NCBI GenBank assembly: GCA_963658085.1 | Contig: CAVKOU010000010.1 | Coordinates: 3,271-67,270, forward strand | Length of the DNA stretch: 64,000 nt | DNA from: CAKRJP01 sp963658085 | Lineage (GTDB): Bacteria; Bacillota; Clostridia; Lachnospirales; Lachnospiraceae | Direction: 5' to 3' | Part shown: piece by piece, positions 35,605-44,547 of the stretch | Layout: each line of letters begins with the position of its first letter | Position numbering within the stretch: position 1 is the first letter of the stretch | The notes under the pieces: model-generated | Told to the model about the DNA's origin: nothing | Seen by the model: the letters and a program-made list of their open reading frames with translations, nothing else | The model's database searches: none | Translations under genes and position numbers: made by a program

Positions 35605-37743
35605 TTAAACCAGCGCAAAATCAATGGTTCGAAGCAGAAGATCCACAGAAAGCACCTCTATAGTAACGGTCTGTCCCAGTTTGAACCGTTTTCCGGTATG
35701 TTCCCCCACCATCTCGTATCTTGTATCATCATAATCATAATGATCATCCTGCATGTTGGTAACATGAACCAATCCCTCGATGGTATTTGGAAGTTCTACA
35801 TACATTCCCCATTTGGTAAGTCCCGAGATTACGCCCTCATAGGTCTCTCCTATACGTTCCTTCATATATTCTACTTTTTTCAGCTTGATGGTTTCTCTCT
35901 CCGCCTCATCCGCTCTTCGCTCCAACTCGCTGGACTGTTTTGTCACCTCCGTCAGGATTTTTTCATAATGCTCCCTTTTTGAGTCATTCATTCTTCCCCG
36001 CAGATTATCTTTTATGATCCGATGAATCTGCAGATCCGGATATCTTCGAATCGGAGACGTAAAGTGGGTATAATACTTTGCCGCCAGTCCAAAATGTCCT
36101 GTATTTTCCGGTGTATATTTCGCCTGCTTCATGGATCTTAACGTCAAACGACTCACCATAGGCTCCTCCGGTTTTCCTTCCACCTTTCCCAAAAGCTTCT
36201 GCAATTCCTTTGGATGCACCTCTTTATTTCCTACATGCATGCTATAGCCTAAATTATTGATAAAGGTTGCCAAAGTTTTTATCTTCTCTTCATCCGGTGC
36301 CTCATGGGTTCGATATACAAAGGGAAGCTCCTGCCAAAAACAATCTTCCGCCACTGTTTCATTTGCTAATAACATAAAGTCTTCGATTAGCTTGGTAGCT
36401 ACGTTCCTGTCATAAGGCTTCATTTCCAACGGCCGACCATTTTCATCCAAGATTACCTTCGTCTCCGGAAAATCAAAATCAATAGCACCGCGGCTTTTTC
36501 TTCTGGCTCTTAGAATCTTTGATAATTCTAACATGTTCCGGAACATAGGCACAAGACTCTGGTAACGTTTTATTTCCTCTTCGTCATAATCTTCTAAAAT
36601 CTTCTTTACGCTAGTATAAGTCATGCGCTCATCCACATGGATCACTGTTTCTGCGATTTCATGAGAAATCATCTCTCCCTTGGGATTTACTGTCATAATA
36701 CAACTTAAGGCCAGTCTGTCCTCCCCTGCATTCAAAGAACACATTCCATTAGAAAGGACTCTCGGAAGCATAGGAATCACCCGGTCTACCAGATAAACAC
36801 TGGTGCCACGCTTCAGGGCCTCATGATCCAGAGCACTATTTTCCTGGACATAATTGGTAACGTCCGCAATATGAACTCCCAGTATATAGTTTTCACCCTC
36901 TTTGGTAAGAGAGACCGCATCATCCAAGTCTTTGGCATCCTCACCGTCAATGGTTACCATCTGAACCTCTCGCAAATCCTTTCGGCCTGCCATATCTGCC
37001 TCGCTTACAGGCTTTGCCACCCGTTCCGCCTGATTCCTTACCTTTTCCGGAAATTCCATAGGAAGATCATAGGCCTTTACAATGGACAGAATATCTGTGC
37101 CCGGATCTGTAACGTGACCGATAATCTCTACAATCTTTCCCTCCGGCTTTCTTCCGTCCTCGCCGTAGGAGGTAAATTCTGCCACTACCTTTTGGCCATC
37201 CACAGCTCCCTTTGCCCGTTCTACCGGCACAAATACGTCCCAGTCAATCTTCGTATTATCCGGAATAACAAAACCATAATTCTTTCCCGGTTTCACCTGG
37301 TAGAGACCTACGACCTTTTTCAGTCCTCTTTCTACAATCTTTACAATCTTACCTTCCTGCCTCTTTCCGGAATTTCCTGCGTCCTTTGTTATTACAACCT
37401 CCACCTTATCCTGGTCAAAGGCTCCAAAAGTTTCCTGTTCGGAAACATAGATATCCTCCGGTAAATCTTCCACCGTGACGAAACCAAACCCCCGTCCGCT
37501 GGCTCTATAAGTTCCAAGAAAACGCTTCGCTTCCCCCTTACAGTATTTTCCTCTTTTAGAAAGAAAGATTTTCCCTTCTTTCTCCAAGGATTCTAAGACC
37601 CTACGAAAATCATCTCTGTCTTCCTTGGTTACATTTAACAACATACAAAGTTCTTTAAACTTCATAGGAACGTAGATTTCGTCACAAATCAGTTCATATA
37701 TGATTTTCTTTCTCTTTTCAAAATTTTTTTCTGTTTTATTCAT
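35605..37743 (-). CDS. rnr: Ribonuclease R
   Basis: 3'-5' exoribonuclease that degrades structured RNA and works with tmRNA-SmpB on broken messages. About 712 residues: an N-terminal winged helix (about 5-65), cold-shock domains (about 65-230), the RNB catalytic domain (about 245-575; IDGEDAKDLDDAVSL holds the metal-binding aspartates) and a C-terminal S1 domain (about 625-705). The ATG at 37743 has AGAGGAG close by; a GTG five codons upstream is the alternative. Lies between secG and smpB, as usual in Firmicutes. Confidence 0.95.
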   Translation of the reverse strand: MNKTEKNFEKRKKIIYELICDEIYVPMKFKELCMLLNVTKEDRDDFRRVLESLEKEGKIFLSKRGKYCKGEAKRFLGTYRASGRGFGFVTVEDLPEDIYVSEQETFGAFDQDKVEVVITKDAGNSGKRQEGKIVKIVERGLKKVVGLYQVKPGKNYGFVIPDNTKIDWDVFVPVERAKGAVDGQKVVAEFTSYGEDGRKPEGKIVEIIGHVTDPGTDILSIVKAYDLPMEFPEKVRNQAERVAKPVSEADMAGRKDLREVQMVTIDGEDAKDLDDAVSLTKEGENYILGVHIADVTNYVQENSALDHEALKRGTSVYLVDRVIPMLPRVLSNGMCSLNAGEDRLALSCIMTVNPKGEMISHEIAETVIHVDERMTYTSVKKILEDYDEEEIKRYQSLVPMFRNMLELSKILRARRKSRGAIDFDFPETKVILDENGRPLEMKPYDRNVATKLIEDFMLLANETVAEDCFWQELPFVYRTHEAPDEEKIKTLATFINNLGYSMHVGNKEVHPKELQKLLGKVEGKPEEPMVSRLTLRSMKQAKYTPENTGHFGLAAKYYTHFTSPIRRYPDLQIHRIIKDNLRGRMNDSKREHYEKILTEVTKQSSELERRADEAERETIKLKKVEYMKERIGETYEGVISGLTKWGMYVELPNTIEGLVHVTNMQDDHYDYDDTRYEMVGEHTGKRFKLGQTVTIEVLSVDLLLRTIDFALV

Positions 37744-37812
37744 ATTCTCCTCTAACACAAGTACATCTTTCCATAAAAAGGTCAGTCTGCACTTTTACTT
37801 CCACATAAAAAA

Positions 37813-37835
37813 GGCACTCCCTCTACAGGAGTGCC
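37813..37835 (-). terminator. Hairpin terminator between secG and rnr
   Basis: GGCACTCC/GGAGTGCC, an 8-bp stem with a 7-base loop and six T on the minus strand, 25 bp after the SecG stop. It probably gives partial termination ahead of rnr. Confidence 0.8.
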
Positions 37836-37860
37836 CTCATCTTTTTTGTCTTCCCTCAGC

Positions 37861-38103
37861 CTATGCGAATATACTCAAATTCAACACTGCTGCCAGTACA
37901 ATAAATAATATCGCAAGAACTCTTGTAACCTTCACTAAGGCTCCTTCCATAGAACGACCCTTGTTCTGTCCCCAGTAGGTATCTGCCATACCACCGATAG
38001 TTCCAAGTCCTGCTGACTTACCTTCCTGCATAAGTACCAATACGGTCAATGCGATACAGTCTATTGCAAATATAATCATTAAAACAATCTTTAAAATATC
38101 CAA
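37861..38103 (-). CDS. secG: Preprotein translocase subunit SecG
   Basis: 80 residues, two hydrophobic helices (about 3-24 and 58-78) and the conserved loop LMQEGKSAGLGTIGG between them. Part of the SecYEG channel. AGGAGG precedes the start. It heads the secG-rnr-smpB cluster. Confidence 0.95.
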   Translation of the reverse strand: MDILKIVLMIIFAIDCIALTVLVLMQEGKSAGLGTIGGMADTYWGQNKGRSMEGALVKVTRVLAILFIVLAAVLNLSIFA

Positions 38104-38134
38104 GTTTCACACCTCCTGCGTATAAACCAAAATT

Positions 38135-38163
38135 ATGTTATCACATATACCAAAGAAAAACAA
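38135..38163 (-). promoter_or_regulatory. Promoter of secG
   Basis: TTGTTT (38158-38163) and TAACAT (38135-38140) on the minus strand with a 17-bp spacer, about 32 bp before the SecG start. Confidence 0.5.
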
Positions 38164-38187
38164 GCTTTTTCCACATAGTTCTCCATG

Positions 38188-38213
38188 AAATCCCTCATAA
38201 AATCAAGGGATTT
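38188..38213 (+). terminator. Orphan terminator-like hairpin on the plus strand
   Basis: AAATCCCT/AGGGATTT 8-bp stem, 10-base loop, then a T-rich tail (TTTTTTCTTCTTTT counting the stem end) on the plus strand. It lies between the back-to-back secG and yitT promoters with no plus-strand gene upstream. It may end antisense transcription. Confidence 0.45.
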
Positions 38214-38232
38214 TTTCTTCTTTTCTACCCGG

Positions 38233-38261
38233 TTGACTTCACCTGCAGGCCGCGTTACAAT
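38233..38261 (+). promoter_or_regulatory. Promoter of the yitT-like gene
   Basis: TTGACT (38233-38238), 17-bp spacer, TACAAT (38256-38261), about 50 bp before the start codon. Confidence 0.75.
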
Positions 38262-38311
38262 CGGAGTATGCTAAAAAAGGATGTGTTATAAATCATCCTA
38301 TGGGGGATATT

Positions 38312-39154
38312 ATGAACGAAAAATTAATAAGATTTGGGCAAATGACAGCCGGAACGTTAATTATGGCTGTAGGTGTTTATTTTTTCAAATTTACCAACAA
38401 CTTTACCTTCGGAGGCATTACCGGTTTTTCCGTACTGGTAGCAAAAACCGGTGTGATTTCTGCCAGTGATTTTACCTTTATTGCAAACATGTCTCTTCTG
38501 GTACTGGGAATGATCGTTCTGGGAAAGGAATTCACCATTAAGACGGCCTACTCCACGGCACTGCTCTCTATTACATTGACTCTTTTGGAACGTTTTTGTC
38601 CTATGAGCCATCCTTTGACAGATGAGCCGATGTTGGAACTGGTCTTTGCCGTGGTGCTTCCTGCCATCGGATCTGCCATCCTATTTAACATAGGTTCTTC
38701 TAGTGGCGGCACAGACGTGATTGCTCTTATCATGAAGAAATATACCAGCATCGACATCGGTAAAGGCCTGATGCTAAGTGATGTACTCTTTACCTTGGCA
38801 GGATGCGTAGTATTCGATATTAAGACCGGTCTTTTCTCCATGTTAGGACTAGTGATTCGCTCCTATATGATCGATGGATTTATCGAAAGCTTCAACCTTT
38901 CCAAATTTTTCAACGTCATCTGCTCCGACCCGGAGCCTATCTGTGAGTTTATCAAAAAGGACCTCCACAGAGGTGCCACCGTTGTAGCAGCTAAGGGAGC
39001 CTTCTCCGGACAGCAAAAGTATATTATTATGACAGCCTTGAATCGTATGCAGGCCATCAGACTTCGAAATTATATTAAAGCTCAGGATCCCAGAGCATTT
39101 ATTCTAATTACAAATACCAGCGAGATCATAGGAAAAGGGTTCCACTCCGTATAG
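38312..39154 (+). CDS. YitT family membrane protein with DUF2179 domain
   Basis: The only convincing plus-strand gene. 280 residues from MNEKLIRFGQMTAGT (GGGGG 5 bases upstream; an ATG four codons earlier lacks a site). Five hydrophobic segments with NFTFGGITGFSVLV and the SSSGGTDVIALIMKKY motif, then a soluble C-terminal DUF2179 domain (about 200-280; GATVVAAKGAFSGQQKYIIM). Molecular role unknown. It is a single-gene unit with clear promoter and terminator. Confidence 0.9.
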   Translation: MNEKLIRFGQMTAGTLIMAVGVYFFKFTNNFTFGGITGFSVLVAKTGVISASDFTFIANMSLLVLGMIVLGKEFTIKTAYSTALLSITLTLLERFCPMSHPLTDEPMLELVFAVVLPAIGSAILFNIGSSSGGTDVIALIMKKYTSIDIGKGLMLSDVLFTLAGCVVFDIKTGLFSMLGLVIRSYMIDGFIESFNLSKFFNVICSDPEPICEFIKKDLHRGATVVAAKGAFSGQQKYIIMTALNRMQAIRLRNYIKAQDPRAFILITNTSEIIGKGFHSV

Positions 39155-39164
39155 AGTGAAACCC
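39137..39164 (+). terminator. Terminator of the yitT-like gene
   Basis: GGGTTCCACTC/GAGTGAAACCC stem with one mismatch, then TTTTT. The stem includes the stop codon region. Confidence 0.8.
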
Positions 39165-39259
39165 TTTTTCATGTATCTTTTAATACTCCCTATATTCCCT
39201 GACAAACTTTAAATCATCGGAATTTACCTGTATTTTTATATTCTTATATTTCCAGATTC

Positions 39260-39784
39260 TTAAAAACCGAAGTCCTCATAGTCTTCCGGCAAAAACCTGT
39301 GATAAATAATATGGCAACCTTCATCCTTAAAGCAATAGTAATAGGGATCCTGTTGCAGATCTATGAAGCGCACCAACCAGTCAAACTCTTCTCCATCCAT
39401 AGGTTGTTTCAGAATCTCATTTCCGCTATTCTCAAACAAAGAAAAAATATCCTCCATGGTTGTTCCATGAACGGCCAACAAATCCACCAATTCTTTAATA
39501 AATTCATTCGGTTTCATATGTTCATGTACATAATCACTGCCCCCCGCCGGGATACAAAAGCAAAACCGATCTCCTTTATGGCTTACCTGAACCTCTCCAA
39601 GTTTCTCTGTAAGGGACTCCGGCAATTTCTGCAAGACCTCTGCCATTTCATTTACTGTATATTCTTTTTGAAAGAAATGATTCAGGGACGACAAAGGATA
39701 GTATAGTCTCACTTCACCGGACATATATCCAAGTTTTGCCTGTTCCTCTTTTAATAAATCAATCAGACTATTCTCTAACTGCAT
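39260..39784 (-). CDS. Uncharacterised protein (DUF3877-like)
   Basis: 174 residues, no membrane helix or signal peptide. EEQAKLGYMSGEVRLYYPLSSLNHF near the N-terminus resembles clostridial proteins listed as DUF3877 (from memory, not checked). The C-terminal half is rich in aromatic and acidic residues (YYYCFKDEGCHIIYHRFL). Its start lies 17 bp inside the end of the DUF368 gene, so the two are translationally coupled. Function unknown. Confidence 0.7.
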   Translation of the reverse strand: MQLENSLIDLLKEEQAKLGYMSGEVRLYYPLSSLNHFFQKEYTVNEMAEVLQKLPESLTEKLGEVQVSHKGDRFCFCIPAGGSDYVHEHMKPNEFIKELVDLLAVHGTTMEDIFSLFENSGNEILKQPMDGEEFDWLVRFIDLQQDPYYYCFKDEGCHIIYHRFLPEDYEDFGF

Positions 39785-40661
39785 CTTCCTTCTTTTCCTC
39801 TTTGCTCTTTACAAATTGCATTCCAAGAACCAAGGCTAATCCCACGATACAAGCGATGATACTAAAGGTTCCGAGACTCAAAGGATTTCTTGGCTCCTCC
39901 AAAGTAGTAGGTCCCATAACGATAGCATAAAAAGACCCCACCATCATACCAAGGATTGCATAAACTGCCTGGGTTCGATACTTCTCCAGACAGATCCGAA
40001 TGATTCGAACAACAGTAACCGCACCGGTTAAGATTCCAAGGCCAAAGAATACTAATGCAGGAAAATATTGCAGTTTCAAAGACAAAAATCCCTTAATAGC
40101 TGTCATTACCGGAATATACGCTCCAAAGATCAAAAGCAGGGTAGATCCTGAAATCCCCGGCAAGAACATAGCAGAAATTGCAATCATCCCTATAATAAAT
40201 AAGCGAATCCCAAGACCAATAGAAAATTGTCCAAGATCCATTCCGGCTCCTGCGGAACCATTATTAAAAAGAGTTATTACCACTACCAATGCAGCTCCAA
40301 GTACTCCAAAAAGAATTCCCCTTGCCACATGACACAATGCTTCTTTTTCTTCCATAATAATCAAAGGAATAGCACCGGCAATAAATCCGATAAAGAGAGA
40401 ACTTACTCCATAAATGTGGCTCTCAAACATAGCTGTCAGAACTAACACTGCCATGATCATTCCTATAATCCAGCCAATACCAAGCTTGATTAAATAGGTC
40501 AAAGCCTTCTTTTTTTCCTTCATACTTCCAAAAATCAGATCATTGATAGAACCAATAAACTGATCATAGAATCCCATAATAAATGCTACGGTTCCTCCCG
40601 ATACTCCCGGCACACTATCTGCCAGAGCCATACAGAACCCATGAAATCCATTTTTTAACAT
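39768..40661 (-). CDS. DUF368 membrane protein
   Basis: 297 residues with eight or nine hydrophobic helices. GFCMALADSVPGVSGGTVAFIMGFYDQF at the start and ISAMFLPGISGSTLLLIFGAY near 175 are the duplicated PG-SGG/PGISGS motifs of DUF368. Relatives include the undecaprenyl-phosphate translocase PopT/UptA-associated DUF368 group; whether this copy recycles carrier lipid is inference. Coupled to the downstream DUF3877-like gene. Confidence 0.9.
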   Translation of the reverse strand: MLKNGFHGFCMALADSVPGVSGGTVAFIMGFYDQFIGSINDLIFGSMKEKKKALTYLIKLGIGWIIGMIMAVLVLTAMFESHIYGVSSLFIGFIAGAIPLIIMEEKEALCHVARGILFGVLGAALVVVITLFNNGSAGAGMDLGQFSIGLGIRLFIIGMIAISAMFLPGISGSTLLLIFGAYIPVMTAIKGFLSLKLQYFPALVFFGLGILTGAVTVVRIIRICLEKYRTQAVYAILGMMVGSFYAIVMGPTTLEEPRNPLSLGTFSIIACIVGLALVLGMQFVKSKEEKKEDAVRE

Positions 40662-40815
40662 ATTTCCTCCTTATTATTTACATCGTCCTATCAACCTTAA
40701 CATATTCCCCTGGAATTTAAAAGTTAAATTATCTAAACAAATATTCTGTAAAACACAAATCCATAGGTCGGATTGGCAAGGCCATCAAAAGTTGAAAATA
40801 TGTTTTAAATAAAAA

Positions 40816-40843
40816 CGAGGCACGCCTCTTAAGACATGCCTCG
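40816..40843 (-). terminator. Terminator after the GtrA-like gene
   Basis: CGAGGCATG/CGTGCCTCG 9-bp stem with one wobble, then TTTTTATTT on the minus strand, 7 bp past the stop. Confidence 0.85.
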
Positions 40844-40849
40844 AAAATA

Positions 40850-41410
40850 TTATTTTTGTTCTCCCTCAGGGAAAATAATTTTGTTAACAAAGAAGAATAC
40901 CACCATGGAAACTCCGCCGTTTAATACGGTTGTTCCAATGTTGTATAGCCATCCCGGAACGATCAATCCTGCCACTGCAACCCAAATGCAGTTAATAGAA
41001 TTAACTACACAGGTAACGATACAGAATGCGATGAAATACCACAGAGCCTGGTAAGCAATGTTTCCTTTGCTTCTGAATACAAAATTTCTCTGGATCGGGA
41101 AGTTGATACACTCCCCGATCACCATTGCTACCATGTATGCACAGAAGTATGGCAATCCACCATGTGCTGCATCATAGCCAATAATGTTCCACTTGAAAGT
41201 TTCTCCAAACATGGTAAGGTCAATTCCCGGGAATCCAAAGTCGATATTCGGAAGTCCTGCAAATGCAAGAGGAAGGAACAAAAGCATCAAATACTTAAAT
41301 ACTGTGATAACGTTACTAACGATTACGAATAATCCGCCTTCACGAACCCATTTTGCCGCTTCCGGATGCTTATTTGCAAAGCTTTCCCAAAAATTCTTAA
41401 TTGCTCCCAT
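40850..41410 (-). CDS. GtrA-like membrane protein
   Basis: 186 residues with four hydrophobic segments. ECINFPIQRNFVFRSKGN near residue 110 is the GtrA signature. GtrA proteins are thought to flip or handle lipid-linked sugars. It lies 13 bp after the membrane-tethered GH3 gene and shares its transcript, so a role at the same membrane-glycan interface is possible. An extra hydrophilic loop (about 55-85) makes it longer than the usual 130-150 residues. Confidence 0.8.
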   Translation of the reverse strand: MGAIKNFWESFANKHPEAAKWVREGGLFVIVSNVITVFKYLMLLFLPLAFAGLPNIDFGFPGIDLTMFGETFKWNIIGYDAAHGGLPYFCAYMVAMVIGECINFPIQRNFVFRSKGNIAYQALWYFIAFCIVTCVVNSINCIWVAVAGLIVPGWLYNIGTTVLNGGVSMVVFFFVNKIIFPEGEQK

Positions 41411-41423
41411 AAAATCTTACCTC

Positions 41424-44333
41424 TTATTCTTCAGATTTCTCTGTTACAGCTGCCGCCTCAGCAACTGGCATTGCTTTTTTTACTTTCTTGTAGCTCTTAA
41501 TAATAAGTACTTCTAAGAAGATAATCAGTGCCGCTAAGATCACATCGATTACGATTGCCATCTTCTGCCAGTTCTGAAGTCCTGTACTTAAGTTATCTGC
41601 ATCGTAAGCACGGCTGTTTACTACAGTGTACATAATGTTCTTGCAAGCCTGACGCATTGCCTTTACACTTGTAGCACTTTCAGTGTCTGTTACATGGTTG
41701 GTCTCTGTATCATATGCTACAAGCATAAGATCTGTACCACCACGAATTGCCTGATCGGAATCCATGTAACCGTAAACTCCGAAGTAGTCAGTCTCTACAA
41801 ATCCACGGAATCCCCACTCGTCACGAAGTACAGTGTTGCAAAGTGCTGTGCTGGCACCTGCCCAGTTTGCTCCGATGTAGTTGAAGGATGACATAACTGC
41901 CTTTGCTCCTCCTTCTTTTACAGAGATTTCAAATGGCTTTAAGTAAATCTCACGGATTGCCTGCTCATTTGACCATGTACAAAGCATTCCACAACGATTT
42001 GTCTCCTGATCATTTAATGCGAAGTGCTTAATATAAGCATATACACCATATTTTTCAGCTCCGATAATTGCATTTGCTGCCATGTGTCCTGCAAGAACGC
42101 CATCCTCTGAGTAATACTCGAAGTTACGTCCTGCAAAAGCGGAACGGTGAGTGTTCATAGCCGGTGCGTACCATCCGGATACATCCATCTCATCTGCCAT
42201 CTTACCGATGCTCTCACCGAACTGTTCTGCAAGATCCTTATTCCAGGTACTTGCAATCATAACTGCGGATGGGAATCCTACAGATCCTACTCCCGTAAAG
42301 TTATTGTTGATAGAAGCCGGTCCATCACAATCGATGGTCATTACCTTACCAACGCTTGATGCTGCTGATGTCTGATATCCACCAATAGCAATCATAGTAT
42401 CCATATCAGAAATGGTTAACTGATCCAAAAGGTCTTCCCACTTCTCATCATCATAATCCAGTCCACGGAAGTCTGCCAATGTAAGTCCGTTCTTTGCACC
42501 TGTTGTAGGCATTTCATCAGAATCATCATTGTAATCTTCCGGATCATAGTTGCTGTTGTTGTGGAACTGAGCCTTCACATCATCACTCATACTGAAATCG
42601 GTAGGTGCTGCAGTTGCCTCGGCATAGTTTTCAAATCCATTTGCTCTTGAAAGATAAGTTACAGTTCCTTCTGCATAATCAAACTGATTGGTTGCAGTTG
42701 TCTCATCTGTACTTCTTGCATTGTCTCCATCGTAAGTGATGGTCTCATCTACAGTGTATGTCTTAGAAGCATATTCTGTATGAGAATCTGCATTGATAGA
42801 GATTGCATAATCTCCTGCCTCTAATACATAAGCTTTTGCATTCTGATAGTCATAGGAAGCCATGTCCTCAGCTGTAAATGAAATCGTAATTGTCTGTGAC
42901 TCACCCGGCTCCAAAAGATCTGTCTTCTCATAAGCAATCAGGTTTGCGGAAGCCTTCTCAATTCCGCCATTGGTATACGGTGGATTATAATAAGTTTCTA
43001 CTACATCCTTACCAGCTACGTCACCGGTATTTGTTACCGTTACATCGAAGGTGATATTTCCATCTTCTTCGGTAATGTCACTCATTTCCTGTGTAAATGT
43101 TGTATAAGAAAGTCCATATCCAAATGGGAATAAAACGGTTTCATCATAGTTAATCAAACCTTCATCCGCTGCTGTCTCATAGAACTTATAACCAACGTAG
43201 ATACCTTCTACATAGTTTACAAATGTAGGAGCAGTTGTCTCTGTCTCACCTGTAAATCCTGTCTGAGTATATTCGAATTCATCTACATTATCATAATCAA
43301 AGTCTCCAAAGTTGTTCCATGTTGGAGTTGCTGTAAGATCAGCTACAAATGTATCTGCAGTCTTACCAGATGGGTTGATAGTACCGGCTACGATTTCTCC
43401 AAGAGCTTCGAAACCTGACTGACCGGTTCCCGGGCACCAGATGGCACTCTTGATCTGGCTGTACTCATTTACAAATCCAAGCTCCATAGCATTTGCTCCG
43501 TTGTAAACAACTACAACATTGTCAAAGTTAGAGCATACAAGATCTAACATATCTTTCTCTGTCTGGCTTAACTGTAAGTAGTGCTCGCCATCCTCGAAAT
43601 CCTTGTAGTCTTTAGAGTTATCTTCATAAGTTACCTGACTTACATCCGTCGGAAGATCGGCACCCTCACCACCAACACGAGTGATTACTACCATTGCTGT
43701 GTCAGAAAACTCTTTTGCATTTGCAATCAGATCATCAGAATAAGAATCAGCTGTTGGCTCCGGAAGAGTCCAATCCTGTGCCCACATTCCAACTTCCGGT
43801 CTGTCTGCACGGTAATCTGTATAGAAATCAGATAATTCTGTATTTAAGTTAAAACCTGCATCCTCTAATCCCTGTAATAATGATACGGTAGGATATGCAT
43901 CGGATAATGATCCGGATCCTGTACCACCGTAGCAAGGATTGGTGGAAGCCCAACCAAATACATTTAAGTTGCTATCTGCTGCTAACGGAAGTGTATTATC
44001 TTCATTCTTTAACAGAACGATACCTTCCTCAGCAATCTCCTGTACCAATCCCTTGGCCTCCTCTGAGGTCTCATCAGAGATAGTTCCATTTCCCATAGCA
44101 AGAGAAATCATACTTGACATAGGAATAAAGCAGATCATGTTAACAATAATTACTAATGCAAGTAAAAATGCTAACCAAGCTTCTTTACGAACCAGCTGTT
44201 TCAGCGGTTTCTTCACCTTCATGCAAGCTACTGTCACAATAATTGCCAATGCCAGTACCACTACCAGGGCAATAATGTAAGGTTTGCACGAATTCAGGAC
44301 GTTTACAACGTCATCCATGTTAATACTTAACAT
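41424..44333 (-). CDS. Membrane-tethered glycoside hydrolase family 3 enzyme with swapped domain order
   Basis: 969 residues. Two helices at the N-terminus (about 17-38, 53-78) flank a strongly basic loop, and one at the C-terminus (about 924-945) is followed by a basic tail. By the positive-inside rule the core is outside the cell and fixed at both ends. Core order is reversed from usual GH3: first the GH3_C alpha/beta sandwich (about 95-405, starting GIVLLKNEDNTLPL), then the fibronectin-like domain with FPFGYGLSYTTF before it, and last the catalytic barrel (about 620-905; ASTWNKDLAEQFG, GRNFEYYSEDG, KHFALNDQE). The nucleophile is Asp849 in VETDYFG. Reversed GH3 enzymes are known in rumen clostridia. 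Substrate not predictable. Confidence 0.9.
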   Translation of the reverse strand: MLSINMDDVVNVLNSCKPYIIALVVVLALAIIVTVACMKVKKPLKQLVRKEAWLAFLLALVIIVNMICFIPMSSMISLAMGNGTISDETSEEAKGLVQEIAEEGIVLLKNEDNTLPLAADSNLNVFGWASTNPCYGGTGSGSLSDAYPTVSLLQGLEDAGFNLNTELSDFYTDYRADRPEVGMWAQDWTLPEPTADSYSDDLIANAKEFSDTAMVVITRVGGEGADLPTDVSQVTYEDNSKDYKDFEDGEHYLQLSQTEKDMLDLVCSNFDNVVVVYNGANAMELGFVNEYSQIKSAIWCPGTGQSGFEALGEIVAGTINPSGKTADTFVADLTATPTWNNFGDFDYDNVDEFEYTQTGFTGETETTAPTFVNYVEGIYVGYKFYETAADEGLINYDETVLFPFGYGLSYTTFTQEMSDITEEDGNITFDVTVTNTGDVAGKDVVETYYNPPYTNGGIEKASANLIAYEKTDLLEPGESQTITISFTAEDMASYDYQNAKAYVLEAGDYAISINADSHTEYASKTYTVDETITYDGDNARSTDETTATNQFDYAEGTVTYLSRANGFENYAEATAAPTDFSMSDDVKAQFHNNSNYDPEDYNDDSDEMPTTGAKNGLTLADFRGLDYDDEKWEDLLDQLTISDMDTMIAIGGYQTSAASSVGKVMTIDCDGPASINNNFTGVGSVGFPSAVMIASTWNKDLAEQFGESIGKMADEMDVSGWYAPAMNTHRSAFAGRNFEYYSEDGVLAGHMAANAIIGAEKYGVYAYIKHFALNDQETNRCGMLCTWSNEQAIREIYLKPFEISVKEGGAKAVMSSFNYIGANWAGASTALCNTVLRDEWGFRGFVETDYFGVYGYMDSDQAIRGGTDLMLVAYDTETNHVTDTESATSVKAMRQACKNIMYTVVNSRAYDADNLSTGLQNWQKMAIVIDVILAALIIFLEVLIIKSYKKVKKAMPVAEAAAVTEKSEE

Positions 44334-44387
44334 ATTCTTGTCCTCCCTTTAGACTTTTTTCGTTCACTCGGAACGTTTTATGTACAT

Positions 44388-44453
44388 AATTTAACACAAT
44401 TTTCACACTTATATAAAAATCTGCATAATCTGCACTTTTTCTGCACAAACGGT
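44388..44453 (-). promoter_or_regulatory. Promoter with LytTR-type direct repeats before the membrane GH3 gene
   Basis: Minus strand: CGTTTGTGC (part of 44443-44453) and GATTATGC (44423-44430) lie 20 bp apart. After 24 bp comes TGTGTTA, with a -10-like TAAATT at 44388-44393. The same arrangement occurs at 49115-49181. No good -35 box is present, as expected for an activated promoter. Confidence 0.55.
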
Positions 44454-44482
44454 TTTTATCTCGTTATTTTCGACAAAAAAAG

Positions 44483-44519
44483 AGAAGAGAAATTGTACAC
44501 ATCCAACAACTTCTCTCCC
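44483..44519 (-). terminator. Terminator after the AgrC-type kinase gene
   Basis: AGAGAAGTTG/CAATTTCTCT stem (extendable with wobble pairs) followed within a few bases by seven T on the minus strand. It separates the GH3-regulator-kinase operon from the membrane GH3 unit. Confidence 0.75.
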
Positions 44520-44547
44520 GTTTTTTTCCTGTCATTTCCCGTTATAT

